Shown one piece after another: positions 9,880 through 18,709 of a stretch of 64,000 nucleotides of DNA (position 1 is the stretch's first letter; each line of letters starts with the position of its first letter). The stretch spans positions 21,742 through 85,741 of the IMG/VR virus record IMGVR_UViG_3300028025_003146, one strand, 5' to 3'. Under the pieces are notes generated by a model. It was not told the origin of the DNA. It made no database searches and worked only from the letters and a program-made list of their open reading frames with translations. The stretch comes from a virus. Made by a program: the position numbers and the translations under genes.

Positions 9880-10859
9880 TATATAACAACCATCTTATTT
9901 ATAACATATGTCGATAGCAACTGATCTGCATATACATTACCTGTACCTGAATAGGTACCAGAATTGTACTCAAATTGCCAATCGAATGTCTTTATAGACT
10001 TCATGTATTTATTACGCCAGACCTTATCCTTTGAGAAATAGTCTCTCATCAATTCAATACATGCAAGATCAACTTCATCTGGAACTTCTTCCCATCCAAA
10101 CCTACCTTGCACCCGATATGTAGACCCGCTTGAAAATGAGCCTCCCCAGGTATCATTAATAGTTGGAGGGACCATGCCGTTTGCTATGTACACAGTGTTG
10201 TCAAGCATATTTGCTCTGTTAACCCTGATTCCAAATCCGCTCTCTGAAATTATTGTGTCATAATTCCAATTGTTTATATTATTAAGTTTATCTACAAGAA
10301 GTACATCGTTTTGATATAGCTCGTGTATCTCAGCGATTTTATAAGGCAAAGGCAATACATCTGAGTCGGCACCGTATACTGTTTGAACATCGTCATACAA
10401 ATAAAATTGCTGTCCCGTATATGCCTCAATTACTTTTCTTGCATATCTTTCAGCGTTGCATAGCTCAAAATAAGACTTAGTATTAGGATCTGAATAATCT
10501 GACCCTAATCCCAAAGCGTCAACTGCTTGACTTAAATCTGTGTATGGAGTTTGAACATAAACTTTATGCTCTATACTTGCTGCCTGCATATTTACTGCAT
10601 AGGTCCAAACAAATCTAAGCTGCCTCTGTCTTTTTGTAAATTCGTATGGAAGATAAACAGAATAAGTTCCTGCGTCTACCTCTGACTTTACTGCTGTCAG
10701 GGTTGTTTGAATTATCCCTGGATTAATTGCTGGAGTTACTGATGGGTCTTCTGTAATATCATATACCTTAACACCTACTGTGCCGTCTGCATCGGTTAAC
10801 TGTCCCTGCCAAAATACTTTATGTGTTATTGGTGAATTTGAACCTACTAGAATTTCCAT
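9879..10859 (-). CDS. Putative head-tail adaptor with N-terminal Ig-like domain
   Basis: 326 residues. Residues 1-110 are strand-rich (VKVYDITEDPSV, GTYSVYLPYEF) and look like an Ig-like or baseplate-type beta domain. Residues 120-326 contain helices and the segment LACIELMRDYFSKDKVWRNKYMKSIK, resembling gp6-type adaptor proteins that dock under the portal. It lies between the capsid-side SAP-like gene and the stopper. The adaptor call is moderate; the extra N-terminal domain is unusual for the family. Confidence 0.5.
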   Translation of the reverse strand: MEILVGSNSPITHKVFWQGQLTDADGTVGVKVYDITEDPSVTPAINPGIIQTTLTAVKSEVDAGTYSVYLPYEFTKRQRQLRFVWTYAVNMQAASIEHKVYVQTPYTDLSQAVDALGLGSDYSDPNTKSYFELCNAERYARKVIEAYTGQQFYLYDDVQTVYGADSDVLPLPYKIAEIHELYQNDVLLVDKLNNINNWNYDTIISESGFGIRVNRANMLDNTVYIANGMVPPTINDTWGGSFSSGSTYRVQGRFGWEEVPDEVDLACIELMRDYFSKDKVWRNKYMKSIKTFDWQFEYNSGTYSGTGNVYADQLLSTYVINKMVVI

Positions 10860-10869
10860 TTAATAAAGG

Positions 10870-11277
10870 TTAAGCGTAGTACTCCTGAACTTCCTTTGGA
10901 GTTGCTAAGCGGAAACCCTCCTCCTTGTCAAAAATTTCTTGAGCATCTTCTTCTGTCATTGCAACAAATGGGTGCTCTTTTGTGAATGTGAATCCTTGTA
11001 TATCATACCTGAAATTTTCTCTAGTCATTCTAACTAGAACCGTATCTTCTGGCTGAGCATCTGGATTAAATCTAGGCAGAATCTCTTCTGCGTTTTCGCT
11101 GAATTCGTCTGTGGCGTCTTCAATATCTTTAATTGTTTTTTGATAAACAGACCATGTGACTCCCTCTTCTGCAAGGGCGGCAACAATATCTGCCTTACTC
11201 TTAATTCCATCAGTATCAACTGCAAAGTCCTCTGCAACTTTTCTGAGTTCTGCTACTTTCAATGTCTCAAATGACAT
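10870..11277 (-). CDS. Rho-N/SAP-like domain protein next to the capsid gene
   Basis: 135 residues. The N-terminus SFETLKVAELRKVAEDFAV and IKSKADIVAALAEEG has the helix-extended loop-helix pattern of the Rho N-terminal/SAP/HeH family, which is often found just downstream of phage major capsid genes. The rest is acidic, with EHPFVAMTEEDAQEIFDKE resembling capsid-associated proteins that end in a short strand. It starts after a good AAAGGAGAA ribosome site. Its role in head completion or DNA contact is unproven. Confidence 0.6.
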   Translation of the reverse strand: MSFETLKVAELRKVAEDFAVDTDGIKSKADIVAALAEEGVTWSVYQKTIKDIEDATDEFSENAEEILPRFNPDAQPEDTVLVRMTRENFRYDIQGFTFTKEHPFVAMTEEDAQEIFDKEEGFRLATPKEVQEYYA

Positions 11278-11321
11278 ATATTCTCCTTTGTTAGGTCCTT
11301 TAATTATAGCATTGATAAATT

Positions 11322-11353
11322 AAAATGAAAAGCCCCTAAAATTAATTAGGGGC
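11322..11353 (-). terminator. Intrinsic terminator after the major capsid gene
   Basis: The stem is GCCCCTAA / TTAGGGGC with a six-base loop. In the minus direction it is followed by TTTTCATTTTAATTT. A second short G/C hairpin lies just upstream. It would limit read-through from the capsid gene into the neck genes. Confidence 0.75.
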
Positions 11354-11379
11354 CTTTCGGGGGTTTTATCTTAAATTAA

Positions 11380-12429
11380 TTAAGAAGCAACCTTAACGTT
11401 CTTTACAACTACCCAAGCGTCTGCCTGCTCGATCTGAACGCCAACACGAGTATACATTGTGTACTCAATTGTGTCCTTACGTGGCTGGAAGAAGCGGTAG
11501 ACAGTTACATCACGCTTGATACCAATAACTACGTTATTTGGGAATGTCAAGTGGATATCTCCGTGTGAGCCTGATGCTCCTGATTGTGTTCCAGTTTGTG
11601 TCTCTGAAAGAAGTGGAACTTCAACAATCGGAATACCGAATGCGAATGGTGCCACATATCCTGCAGGTCCACCTAGTGGTGCAACTCCACCACGGATAAC
11701 GCTTGAAGCGATATCTTGTGGAATTGTTTGGTTTGTTCCAATGCTGTTAGCATATAGGAAATCTTGAATCAAGTTTGATCCAGCAAGGAAGCGAAGGTCT
11801 CCACGACGTTGCTTGTACTTACGTGGCATAGCCTTAAGTGCCTTGTTGAATACTTCACGAGATACGTTAGCACCAGCTGCGTCTACGACACGACCTGATG
11901 CCTTTGCCTTCTTCACAACGCCATCAAATGACTTGTAAAGAGCATCTCCTGTAAGAGCTGTATCACCGTTAAGAAGAACATCTTCGATGTCGTTTCCTGC
12001 TTGTGTTGCCATCAAACGTGCAATGTGATCTTCTAGATCTGCACCTTCGATGTTATCTTCTAGAGATTCTGTTGAAAGCTCCCAGTCCATGCGGAGTTTC
12101 TTTGTTGTTAAAGAGATTTTTGAGAAAGTTACACCACTGTTTGTTGCGGTGTTGTCTGCCTCGGTTGCAAGCTTCATAAGCTTCTCACCAACGGACATAC
12201 GGTCAATCTCGGCTGTGTCTGACTTCATACGAACTGTACGTGCGACCTTACCGATAACGGTTGCGTCGAACATATAATCAAGGAAGCGAGCAGACTGTTC
12301 TGGGTTAAGAAGTCCACCGTTGCCATTTTCTGAAGCTACGTGTACTCCTGTTCCACCAGTTGCGGAACCGAATCCTGTTGATACCTGAGTACCAGCGTTT
12401 ACGGCCTTTTCTAATGTTTCATTGCTCAT
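11380..12429 (-). CDS. Major capsid protein (HK97 fold)
   Basis: 349 residues. It begins with a disordered N-arm (about residues 1-40), then GLLNPEQSARFLDYMFDATVIGKVARTVRM, the classic start of the HK97-like core. An E-loop-like Thr/Ser stretch follows, then ELSTESLEDN and a helical spine (DLEDHIARLMATQAGNDIEDVLLNGD). The end (YTMYTRVGVQIEQADAWVVVKNVKVAS) matches the P-domain/A-domain terminus of this family. It is flanked by the protease/scaffold gene and a strong terminator, as expected for the most abundant virion protein. Confidence 0.9.
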   Translation of the reverse strand: MSNETLEKAVNAGTQVSTGFGSATGGTGVHVASENGNGGLLNPEQSARFLDYMFDATVIGKVARTVRMKSDTAEIDRMSVGEKLMKLATEADNTATNSGVTFSKISLTTKKLRMDWELSTESLEDNIEGADLEDHIARLMATQAGNDIEDVLLNGDTALTGDALYKSFDGVVKKAKASGRVVDAAGANVSREVFNKALKAMPRKYKQRRGDLRFLAGSNLIQDFLYANSIGTNQTIPQDIASSVIRGGVAPLGGPAGYVAPFAFGIPIVEVPLLSETQTGTQSGASGSHGDIHLTFPNNVVIGIKRDVTVYRFFQPRKDTIEYTMYTRVGVQIEQADAWVVVKNVKVAS

Positions 12430-12444
12430 TATTTTATACCTACC

Positions 12445-13005
12445 TTAGTTGAATATTTCGTTTACGGAACCGAGGAAAGAACCGTTCCATTTAGATTTTT
12501 TGATTGTTACTTCTTCTGATCGGCCAAGATCGGAAGACTTCTTAATTGCAGTCTCTGATTCTACTGCGTCGACACGCTTTTGTACACCATCAATCGTGTT
12601 CTTGATATCATTTACAGCACTTGAAAGTACTGTGTGTTGTTCTGCCAACTCTGAAATTCTAGAATCTACGCTCTTGCTAAAAGCTTCAACAGTCTCTTGG
12701 ATTGCTGTAACTTGTACTGCATTTGCTTCAGATGCCTTATTTAGAGTTTCTGAGAAAAAGCCTTTTAGATCGCCTAACATCTTCGCAAAATCAGGTTCAT
12801 CAACCTTATCTTCTGATACTTCGGCTGCTTTTTCCAGAGTCTCGGCAGGAACGTCTTCTGCTACTGCTTCTGCAGGAGCTTCAGCTGGAGCTGCATCATC
12901 TGCAACTACTGCTGTATCTTCAACGGCTGTTTCTTCTGCTACTGCTTCGGCTGGTGCCTCTACTGCAACATCTTCAACAACTACGTTTTCTGTATTATCT
13001 GACAT
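12445..13005 (-). CDS. Internal in-frame scaffold protein (separate start)
   Basis: Inside the protease gene, a perfect AGGAGG (13018-13013) stands 7 nt before ATG 13005 (MSDNTENVVVED), in the same frame. This would give a 186-residue scaffold lacking the protease, analogous to lambda Nu3 within C. The parent gene has no Shine-Dalgarno, so the internal site could be much stronger than the first start. Sites this good rarely occur by chance in a coding frame, and the codons here (GAA GGA GGT AAT GAA) are not forced. Confidence 0.75.
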   Translation of the reverse strand: MSDNTENVVVEDVAVEAPAEAVAEETAVEDTAVVADDAAPAEAPAEAVAEDVPAETLEKAAEVSEDKVDEPDFAKMLGDLKGFFSETLNKASEANAVQVTAIQETVEAFSKSVDSRISELAEQHTVLSSAVNDIKNTIDGVQKRVDAVESETAIKKSSDLGRSEEVTIKKSKWNGSFLGSVNEIFN

Positions 13006-13794
13006 TTCATTACCTCCTTCTGCGTTTGCCTGTTTTGCAATTGTTTGTGTTTCAGGCAACGTAAATCTTGAGTGCTTATATGCATCAAGAATCTTATCAA
13101 TCTCTTTTGCTTTATTAACATCTGAGCTCTCAACCCAACCAATTAGTTGTGCTGGCTTACCAGAAACTGGTGAGTCATATGTCTTCTCTGTTGAGATAAA
13201 AACAGAGTTACTGTCTTCACAGTAAAAAATATTTTCGGTTACAACATCTACTGCTATACCCTTTGCGATGTATTGTCCATTTACTTTCTGAATAGAAAGA
13301 ATGTTACATAGCTCATTTGCTGGTGAGTCTACAATTGATAGCTCCATCAATTCGTAGTCTTTAATAAATCTTACAGATTTTCCTGTAGCTTTATTAACTT
13401 CGTTATCTGACTCTTTAATCTTTCCGCCGATTGAGAATCCTGAAAGAGTTCCGTCTAGAACTTTTTCCCAACTGTCTTGTGCGCCTTTTGAAATGTATGC
13501 TGTTACATAAACTCCGTTATAAAATTCTTTAGTTGCTGGGTCGTAAAAAGTTTCTGGCTTAAAAGAAACCATCTTTCCAACTGCAAGGGATCCGTGCATC
13601 TCACGAATGTTTCCTCGAAAGCCTTCAAATGCTTTTATGCTTGCTTCTGCAGTTACAACATCTCCAGTCTGATCTACGTTATCTAGCGTTGCAAAGCCAG
13701 ACACTGTTCTCTTTTCACGGTTAACTTTAGTGAAAGGTACAGACAAGTTAATGTCATTGCCATGGCTAGTCCATAAAGACTTTTCAATATTCAT
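12445..13794 (-). CDS. Prohead serine protease fused to scaffold
   Basis: 449 residues. Residues 1-180 form an HK97/XkdF-type prohead protease: IREMHGSLAVG carries the probable catalytic His67, GTLSGFSIGG the probable nucleophile Ser121, and ELSIVDSPAN the conserved strand after it. Residues 265-340 are an acidic Ala/Val/Glu low-complexity linker, followed by a coiled coil and a basic Trp/Phe-containing tail (KSKWNGSFLGSVNEIF) typical of scaffolds. There is no clear Shine-Dalgarno. A TAAAAT -10 lies 7 bp before the ATG, so the mRNA is predicted to be leaderless. An internal start yields scaffold alone. Confidence 0.85.
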   Translation of the reverse strand: MNIEKSLWTSHGNDINLSVPFTKVNREKRTVSGFATLDNVDQTGDVVTAEASIKAFEGFRGNIREMHGSLAVGKMVSFKPETFYDPATKEFYNGVYVTAYISKGAQDSWEKVLDGTLSGFSIGGKIKESDNEVNKATGKSVRFIKDYELMELSIVDSPANELCNILSIQKVNGQYIAKGIAVDVVTENIFYCEDSNSVFISTEKTYDSPVSGKPAQLIGWVESSDVNKAKEIDKILDAYKHSRFTLPETQTIAKQANAEGGNEMSDNTENVVVEDVAVEAPAEAVAEETAVEDTAVVADDAAPAEAPAEAVAEDVPAETLEKAAEVSEDKVDEPDFAKMLGDLKGFFSETLNKASEANAVQVTAIQETVEAFSKSVDSRISELAEQHTVLSSAVNDIKNTIDGVQKRVDAVESETAIKKSSDLGRSEEVTIKKSKWNGSFLGSVNEIFN

Positions 13795-13801
13795 ATGCTT
13801 A

Positions 13802-13830
13802 ATTTTAGCGACTTATAGATAAAAAGGCAA
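13802..13830 (-). promoter_or_regulatory. Promoter TTGCCT-N17-TAAAAT for protease/capsid genes
   Basis: On the minus strand, TTGCCT (13830-13825) and TAAAAT (13807-13802) are separated by exactly 17 bp. The predicted start is 13795, one base before ATG 13794. The -35 surroundings match those at 8166-8171. A transcript from here would be effectively leaderless and would read the protease, scaffold and capsid genes. Confidence 0.62.
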
Positions 13831-13847
13831 ATAACAGTTGAGTAGAG

Positions 13848-15431
13848 TTAGTCAACCTGTCTTCCGTCGCCCTTGGCATTTCGTCCTTCTCCAGAATTAT
13901 CTGGGGCGGTTGCCTGTCGGTCTTGGGATCTTTGTCTAGTATTTCCAGCTTGGGCTGTTTGCTCTGCGGCATCCTGACCCTTCAAATCTACCACTTCGTC
14001 TCCGCCTTCAAGAGGAATCATGCCCTTTCTAATTCGAACTTCATTAGGGGTAATTACTTGCATTCTTAAATATCTTTCGTCAATCTTGGACTGGGTATCT
14101 TCGTCAGTAAGAGTTAACTCATTAAATTTAAGTGTTAGCGCATCTGTCTTTTCCTCAAATATTTTATTTAATTTTTTCTCTAAAATCATTTGTGCTGGGC
14201 GGCAAACCTGCTCTTTAAATGTTTTATCCGCATCTCTTGCTACTGCTAAATTAACTCCCTCTGGGGTTCCAATTTTATTAATTGGGACACGATGGGCCAA
14301 TAGGATTTCATCTCTATTTGATTTGCGGTAAACATTAAATGAAGATTCCTGTGGGTTGGCCTCAACTGGTTCCATTTTAAATTCGGTTTTTGAGTCTGGA
14401 GTATCTCCTGGAAGCGGAATATATAGAGATCTGTGGTTCTTGCCTTTAAGTCCAACTTGGAAAAATTCAAGCAATTTACGCTCTGACTCTGGAGAAAGCT
14501 TTGCTCCCTTTACTGTAATGATATATCTTGGGACCGCTTTGTTTTCAAAGTAATCAAGGTTATATCTTCCAGACAGTTCGTTACCCGCCAAAGAAACCTG
14601 GGCTGCAATAATATCTGCAACTCCGTAGTAGTTGTTCATTGGGGTATACTTCTTTAAATGAATAATTTCATTTGGGCGATCTTCTTGTCCCGCAATTGGG
14701 TTCTCTGTTTCTGAGTCTCCAAAGTTGTTAAAGAATACTGCCTTTCCGTAAAGCAATTGAATAAAGCCATCTCTAAGTCTACGCACACGCATAGTCTTTG
14801 CTGGGATATGCCCGATATATCCAATATTTCCAGCAGTGGTTCTACCTATTTCAATGTAGCCATTTCCAGTTGCTTCGTAGTCTGTAAACACCTTAATTAA
14901 TGTTTGAGTAAATGTATCCTCATCATTTGTTGTATCAAGCCACGCATGAAGATCCTGTCTTAATTTGCTTAGCTTTCTACGTGCTCTTTCAAGAGACTTT
15001 TCATCTGTAAGTGAATCAATAGCATCATTTGTTTTCTTTGTTTCTATAAAATCATATCCTAGACCAACAATGTTTGCCACCTTGGCATTAATTGCTGCAT
15101 AGTTGTATGTTGAAATCTCATATACTTTTGAAAGATACTCTAGGTTGTATGGAGGTTCTACCAAGTCGAACATTGCATAGCCAGTAATTGCTTGTGCCAA
15201 TAGGTTTTGCTGTGTTCCAGTTTCTTCTCGGCCAGTGAACGACTTAGAAAATTCTCTATTCATCTTACGCTTAAACGAAGTTCCTAGGCCTCTAACCTTT
15301 TTAAGATCCTCTAGGCCTGCCAAAAATGGGTCGGTTGTCGTTTCATTTTTTTCTAGCGAGAACCAGTCTGCGTTATTTGAAATATTAATTATATTTTCTG
15401 AGTTGTCTTCATCAAGAAATTCTGCGCTCAT
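13848..15431 (-). CDS. Portal protein (PBSX/HK97-type)
   Basis: 527 residues. It contains the family hallmarks: an early helical region, YEISTYNYAAINAKVANIVGLGYDF, the stem/crown-side segment YEATGNGYIEIGRTTAGNIGYIGHIP, YGVADIIAAQVSLAGNELSGRYNLDYFENKAVPRYII, and HRVPINKIGTPEGVNLAVARDADKTFKEQVCRP before a Gln-rich, disordered C-terminus. Portals form the dodecameric DNA gate of the head. It is the first large gene of the head module, with the terminase presumably elsewhere. It overlaps the preceding small gene by 4 nt. Confidence 0.92.
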   Translation of the reverse strand: MSAEFLDEDNSENIINISNNADWFSLEKNETTTDPFLAGLEDLKKVRGLGTSFKRKMNREFSKSFTGREETGTQQNLLAQAITGYAMFDLVEPPYNLEYLSKVYEISTYNYAAINAKVANIVGLGYDFIETKKTNDAIDSLTDEKSLERARRKLSKLRQDLHAWLDTTNDEDTFTQTLIKVFTDYEATGNGYIEIGRTTAGNIGYIGHIPAKTMRVRRLRDGFIQLLYGKAVFFNNFGDSETENPIAGQEDRPNEIIHLKKYTPMNNYYGVADIIAAQVSLAGNELSGRYNLDYFENKAVPRYIITVKGAKLSPESERKLLEFFQVGLKGKNHRSLYIPLPGDTPDSKTEFKMEPVEANPQESSFNVYRKSNRDEILLAHRVPINKIGTPEGVNLAVARDADKTFKEQVCRPAQMILEKKLNKIFEEKTDALTLKFNELTLTDEDTQSKIDERYLRMQVITPNEVRIRKGMIPLEGGDEVVDLKGQDAAEQTAQAGNTRQRSQDRQATAPDNSGEGRNAKGDGRQVD

Positions 15432-15769
15432 CTTAGCCCCTTTAGCTTTTTCATTTCGTCTTTATAGTTACCGATATCAAATGGATCAGGAACTAGTCCC
15501 CAATCGAGTCTTTGTTTTTGGTGCTCAAATTCTTCATCATCAATTTTCCTTCTAGCGGAAAGAAATTTAGGCCCGCCTTCGTATATGCCGAACGTGCGAA
15601 CTTCTCTAGCCAAAGCATCGATGTTGGCTCTATTTCCTTTTTTGGACGTGATCGAAAGAAAGTTCCCATCATCATCTCCAATCCATCTGCCATCTGGCAT
15701 TTCCCAGACATAGATGCCAAGTATCGACTCTTCTTCAAGAATCTTGCTATTTGTTCTGTTAATATCCAT
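15428..15769 (-). CDS. Hypothetical protein before the portal
   Basis: 113 residues with no recognised family. It begins with an acidic segment (KILEEESILGIYVWEMPDGRWIGDDDGNFLSI) with Trp residues and a DDDGN turn, and ends in Lys-rich helices. It is coupled to the portal gene by an ATGA overlap. No Shine-Dalgarno is visible; the predicted transcription start is within about 2 nt of the ATG. A structural or packaging-accessory role is possible from position only. Confidence 0.7.
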   Translation of the reverse strand: MDINRTNSKILEEESILGIYVWEMPDGRWIGDDDGNFLSITSKKGNRANIDALAREVRTFGIYEGGPKFLSARRKIDDEEFEHQKQRLDWGLVPDPFDIGNYKDEMKKLKGLR

Positions 15770-15777
15770 ATGACTTT

Positions 15778-15806
15778 ATTTTACCATTATTGTCTACTCA
15801 AGTCCA
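15778..15806 (-). promoter_or_regulatory. Candidate promoter for the head module (near-leaderless)
   Basis: TGGACT (15806-15801) and TAAAAT (15783-15778) lie 17 bp apart on the minus strand. The predicted start, about 15771, is 2 nt from ATG 15769. The -10 is good and the -35 matches consensus at 4 of 6. Confidence 0.45.
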
Positions 15807-15831
15807 GCTTTTTGTCAACCCACGTGACAAA

Positions 15832-17604
15832 TTATTGGTTTTGAAGCACAATCCAGTCGTTGTCATAAAACTCAACGGAGTTTTCTGTCAATGTCATGGA
15901 CGAATCATCTGCTATTGTAGCTGATCTTCCGATATGCATGTTGTAATTAGATAATGCCATGGGGGCTGAGAAGGTTGCTGGGTAGTAAGAAATGTATTGG
16001 TATAGGCTGGAAGGCCCACCTGTTGATTTATGGTTAAATAGAACCTCTCCAGTAATTGCCCCGTTTGTTACAATTAAAACGTGATAAAGCTCGTTTGCGG
16101 TAAATACAGAACTTATATTTGTCTGAGATGTCTTGTCTACACCATTAACATAAATAGCAGATATATTAGATTTAGTAATAGTTCCATTTGCAGCCCAAGA
16201 GTAGCCTGCTGATACAAAATCTCCATTTGCCGTACTTGATAAAATAGAATTTGAGGTTAGGTCTGACAGTGTTAAAAAGAACTCTATTGTCCTAATTGAT
16301 TCTGCGGTATTTATTTTAAATCCTGATCCGCCCGCCGTTGTTAATCCGTTTAATTTTTGTCGGGACAAAATAGGATATGCAACCCTTCCTAGAGTAATGT
16401 CTTTTGATGTAAATCCCGCTGTGCCCTCTATCGTGTAAATATAATCAGGGTTGCTTATTGAATAAAGAATCTGGTCTTTGTAGAAGCACAGTAGCAGGCT
16501 ATATAGTTTTGGGATAAATTTAGTTGTATCTGATGAGGCAAATGTTATCTCAAGATAAAGAGTTCTTTCAGAGCTAAATGATCCTAATCTAAATTGAGGA
16601 ATTGCTCCTCCATTAACACATGCTTGCCATGTTGACCCATCTGTGGAAGTTCTTACAGAGACCCCATTATCGCCGTTCCACTCTATCTTAGAGGAGTCTA
16701 AGTCGAATCCCGCAGGAATTCCTATAGCATCTACGACAACTACGCTCTTAGAGGCTGCAGAGGCCGTTTTCTTAATTTCTAAACATTTCTCTTCTGTGTT
16801 ATAAACTAAATCTTCTGAGGCAAAAATTTCTATGGGCTTGTTGGCAGGATAAGCAAAATTAAATTGTTTGCTTACGCTATCATCATATATTTCAAACAAG
16901 GTCCCGCCGCTTGGGTATGAAACCTGAAAAGGAGATGTTGTTCCAGAGTAGTTGAAGTGTTCTATAATTTTATCTAATCCTAGGGCATACCTGTATACTG
17001 CTGGGGCATCTACAATAAATGAATCTGCTGAATTTCCAGTCGGCCCTAATTTTAATGTAATTGTTTCATTACTAAACTTATAATTATTTAAAGACTTGCT
17101 TGTTGCAAATTTGCCATCTACATATAAAGACATTTCTGCAATGGAGTACGTGGCTACAATATGATGAGATTGACTAATATTAGGCAGGGTATAATCAAGT
17201 CTTTCCGCCTCAAGTTTAAATACTATGTTTCCTTTTTCATAAAAAATACCTACATTTTTTGTTGAGTCTGCAAATATAGTTGTTAGTCCAGATGTTGTGA
17301 TCTTAGGATACATCCAAACTTCTAGCGAGAACTCGTTATCTGATGAATTGATATCTGCAAATCCGCCGTCGGCGGCAGATCCATAATAGTCTTTAGTTAC
17401 GGGTAATGTAATGTACTTGGTATTAGTTATAAGAGAGCCATTTGCTCCGCCTGAAACAAGTGGGATTAATCCAGTAGTTAGTCCGCCTGAATAAGTTCCG
17501 CTATTTCCACACCCAGAGACATCTGAAGCGATAGTACCTGAAGACTCATCCAATGGCCAGAAACCGATTGGGTAGTCGTTAATTAACTTTAGCTGATAGC
17601 TCAT
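15832..17604 (-). CDS. LamG/concanavalin-like virion protein
   Basis: 590 residues. Residues 5-215 form a LamG-type jelly roll: PIGFWPLDESSGTIASDVSG at the start, then NEFSLEVWMYPK, HHIVATYSIAEMSLYVDGK and GLDKIIEHFNYSG. A second strand-rich half (SIRTIEFFLTLSDL, NELYHVLIVTNG) repeats the same logic. Such proteins decorate tail tips or fibres and bind surface glycans. It is the first gene of the long accessory fibre region. The specific ligand is unknown. Confidence 0.72.
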   Translation of the reverse strand: MSYQLKLINDYPIGFWPLDESSGTIASDVSGCGNSGTYSGGLTTGLIPLVSGGANGSLITNTKYITLPVTKDYYGSAADGGFADINSSDNEFSLEVWMYPKITTSGLTTIFADSTKNVGIFYEKGNIVFKLEAERLDYTLPNISQSHHIVATYSIAEMSLYVDGKFATSKSLNNYKFSNETITLKLGPTGNSADSFIVDAPAVYRYALGLDKIIEHFNYSGTTSPFQVSYPSGGTLFEIYDDSVSKQFNFAYPANKPIEIFASEDLVYNTEEKCLEIKKTASAASKSVVVVDAIGIPAGFDLDSSKIEWNGDNGVSVRTSTDGSTWQACVNGGAIPQFRLGSFSSERTLYLEITFASSDTTKFIPKLYSLLLCFYKDQILYSISNPDYIYTIEGTAGFTSKDITLGRVAYPILSRQKLNGLTTAGGSGFKINTAESIRTIEFFLTLSDLTSNSILSSTANGDFVSAGYSWAANGTITKSNISAIYVNGVDKTSQTNISSVFTANELYHVLIVTNGAITGEVLFNHKSTGGPSSLYQYISYYPATFSAPMALSNYNMHIGRSATIADDSSMTLTENSVEFYDNDWIVLQNQ

Positions 17605-17660
17605 AATTCCATTATACTATATTTAAAGGCTTACTACTCAAGCCCTTCATTGCCTAGCTT

Positions 17661-17987
17661 TTAAACTATTTCTACCCCAGAAACCATAATGCTTACTCCG
17701 CCAGCGACATTTGCTGATGCCCAGATAGATTCTCCAGCATTAACAATTAGCGTAGTCTCTGTTGATCTTGATGTGTTTTCTGCAAGAAGAACGTCACCGA
17801 AGATTCTATTTGATAGACCTGGTGTTTGTCCACTTGGAACTAAATAAAGGCTAAAGGCAATTGGGCCATTAAATGTGTTGGCCGTAAATATGCTCTTAAC
17901 AATAGCCTTGTTAGTAAATGATTTTAGATTTGAGTTTGTTGTGCTTAGAAGAACTGGCCCAATAAATCGTGATGGATTATATGCCAT
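17661..17987 (-). CDS. Small beta-sandwich fibre-associated protein (copy 1)
   Basis: 108 residues. It has alternating hydrophobic strands with NKAIVKSIFTANTFNGPIAFSLYLV, ETTLIVNAGESIWASANVAGGVSIMVSGVEIV. The C-terminal SIMVSGVEIV motif recurs as SVFISGVKITQV in the 105-residue protein at 23088-23405, so these are paralogues. A small decoration or fibre-tip subunit is likely; the function is not recognised. Confidence 0.65.
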   Translation of the reverse strand: MAYNPSRFIGPVLLSTTNSNLKSFTNKAIVKSIFTANTFNGPIAFSLYLVPSGQTPGLSNRIFGDVLLAENTSRSTETTLIVNAGESIWASANVAGGVSIMVSGVEIV

Positions 17988-17995
17988 TTGGTCTC

Positions 17996-18709
17996 CTAGC
18001 TAATTGCCCATTTAGAGATAAGATCTCTTTCGATTGAGATATATTCACCCACGGTAAGGGCTCTGTTGTAAATAAGCAATTCGCCAATCTTAAATGCTCC
18101 GAATGTTGCAGAGTATCTTCCGATTACTTGTCCTGTCATGCTTGTTAGCCCGCCTGAAGATGCACCGACTGCTACGTCAACACCATTTCTTCTAACTCTA
18201 CGTGAGTTGTCAACATTGCTATAAACAAGTGTATAAATTTCTGGTGTTCCTGATAGTCCTACTGGAACAATAGCATTTTGATCATCGTTACCGAAACCAA
18301 ACTTAAATGTGTTTGAAGATACGTATCCAGCAATAAGATTATTTCTTGTTCCTGAGTTCGTTCCACCAATTACATATGTGTTTGCATTTGCTGGCTTTGA
18401 TGCAACATAAATAACTGTAAAGGAAGATGAGGCGATCCATGAGAGTGTTTGATCTGAGAATGGTAGAAAGTCATCTACTCCATCAAAGTTAATTGCTGGA
18501 AGTCCTGCTATACCTGTTGCTTGAAATGTTGGTTGTGCTGCTGCAGTTGCTTGAACGCAATGTCTAGCCAAACCAGACTTGTCATTCCATTGTGAAACTT
18601 TTCCAAGTCCGTCCCTTGTAATTGTAGATGGAAGACCAGCATCTAGCCATAGCTGCAATCCAGACAAGGTGAATCTATTTCTTCTAAAGATAATATTATT
18701 ACTAAGCAA
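17996..18709 (-). CDS. LamG-like receptor-binding domain protein
   Basis: 237 residues. LQLWLDAGLPSTITRDGLGK-type opening, VSQWNDKSGLARH, PAINFDGVDDFLPF and GELLIYNRALTVGEYISIERDLISKW are signatures of concanavalin A-like/LamG lectin domains. It probably binds carbohydrate on the virion surface. It overlaps its upstream neighbour by 8 nt, suggesting co-translation with the chaperone-like protein. Confidence 0.75.
   Translation of the reverse strand: MLSNNIIFRRNRFTLSGLQLWLDAGLPSTITRDGLGKVSQWNDKSGLARHCVQATAAAQPTFQATGIAGLPAINFDGVDDFLPFSDQTLSWIASSSFTVIYVASKPANANTYVIGGTNSGTRNNLIAGYVSSNTFKFGFGNDDQNAIVPVGLSGTPEIYTLVYSNVDNSRRVRRNGVDVAVGASSGGLTSMTGQVIGRYSATFGAFKIGELLIYNRALTVGEYISIERDLISKWAIS

Noticed and set aside
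12449-13225. A 258-codon plus-strand frame opposite the protease-scaffold gene
   Set aside because: A low-complexity Ser/Ala shadow of the acidic linker; wrong strand and no ribosome site.
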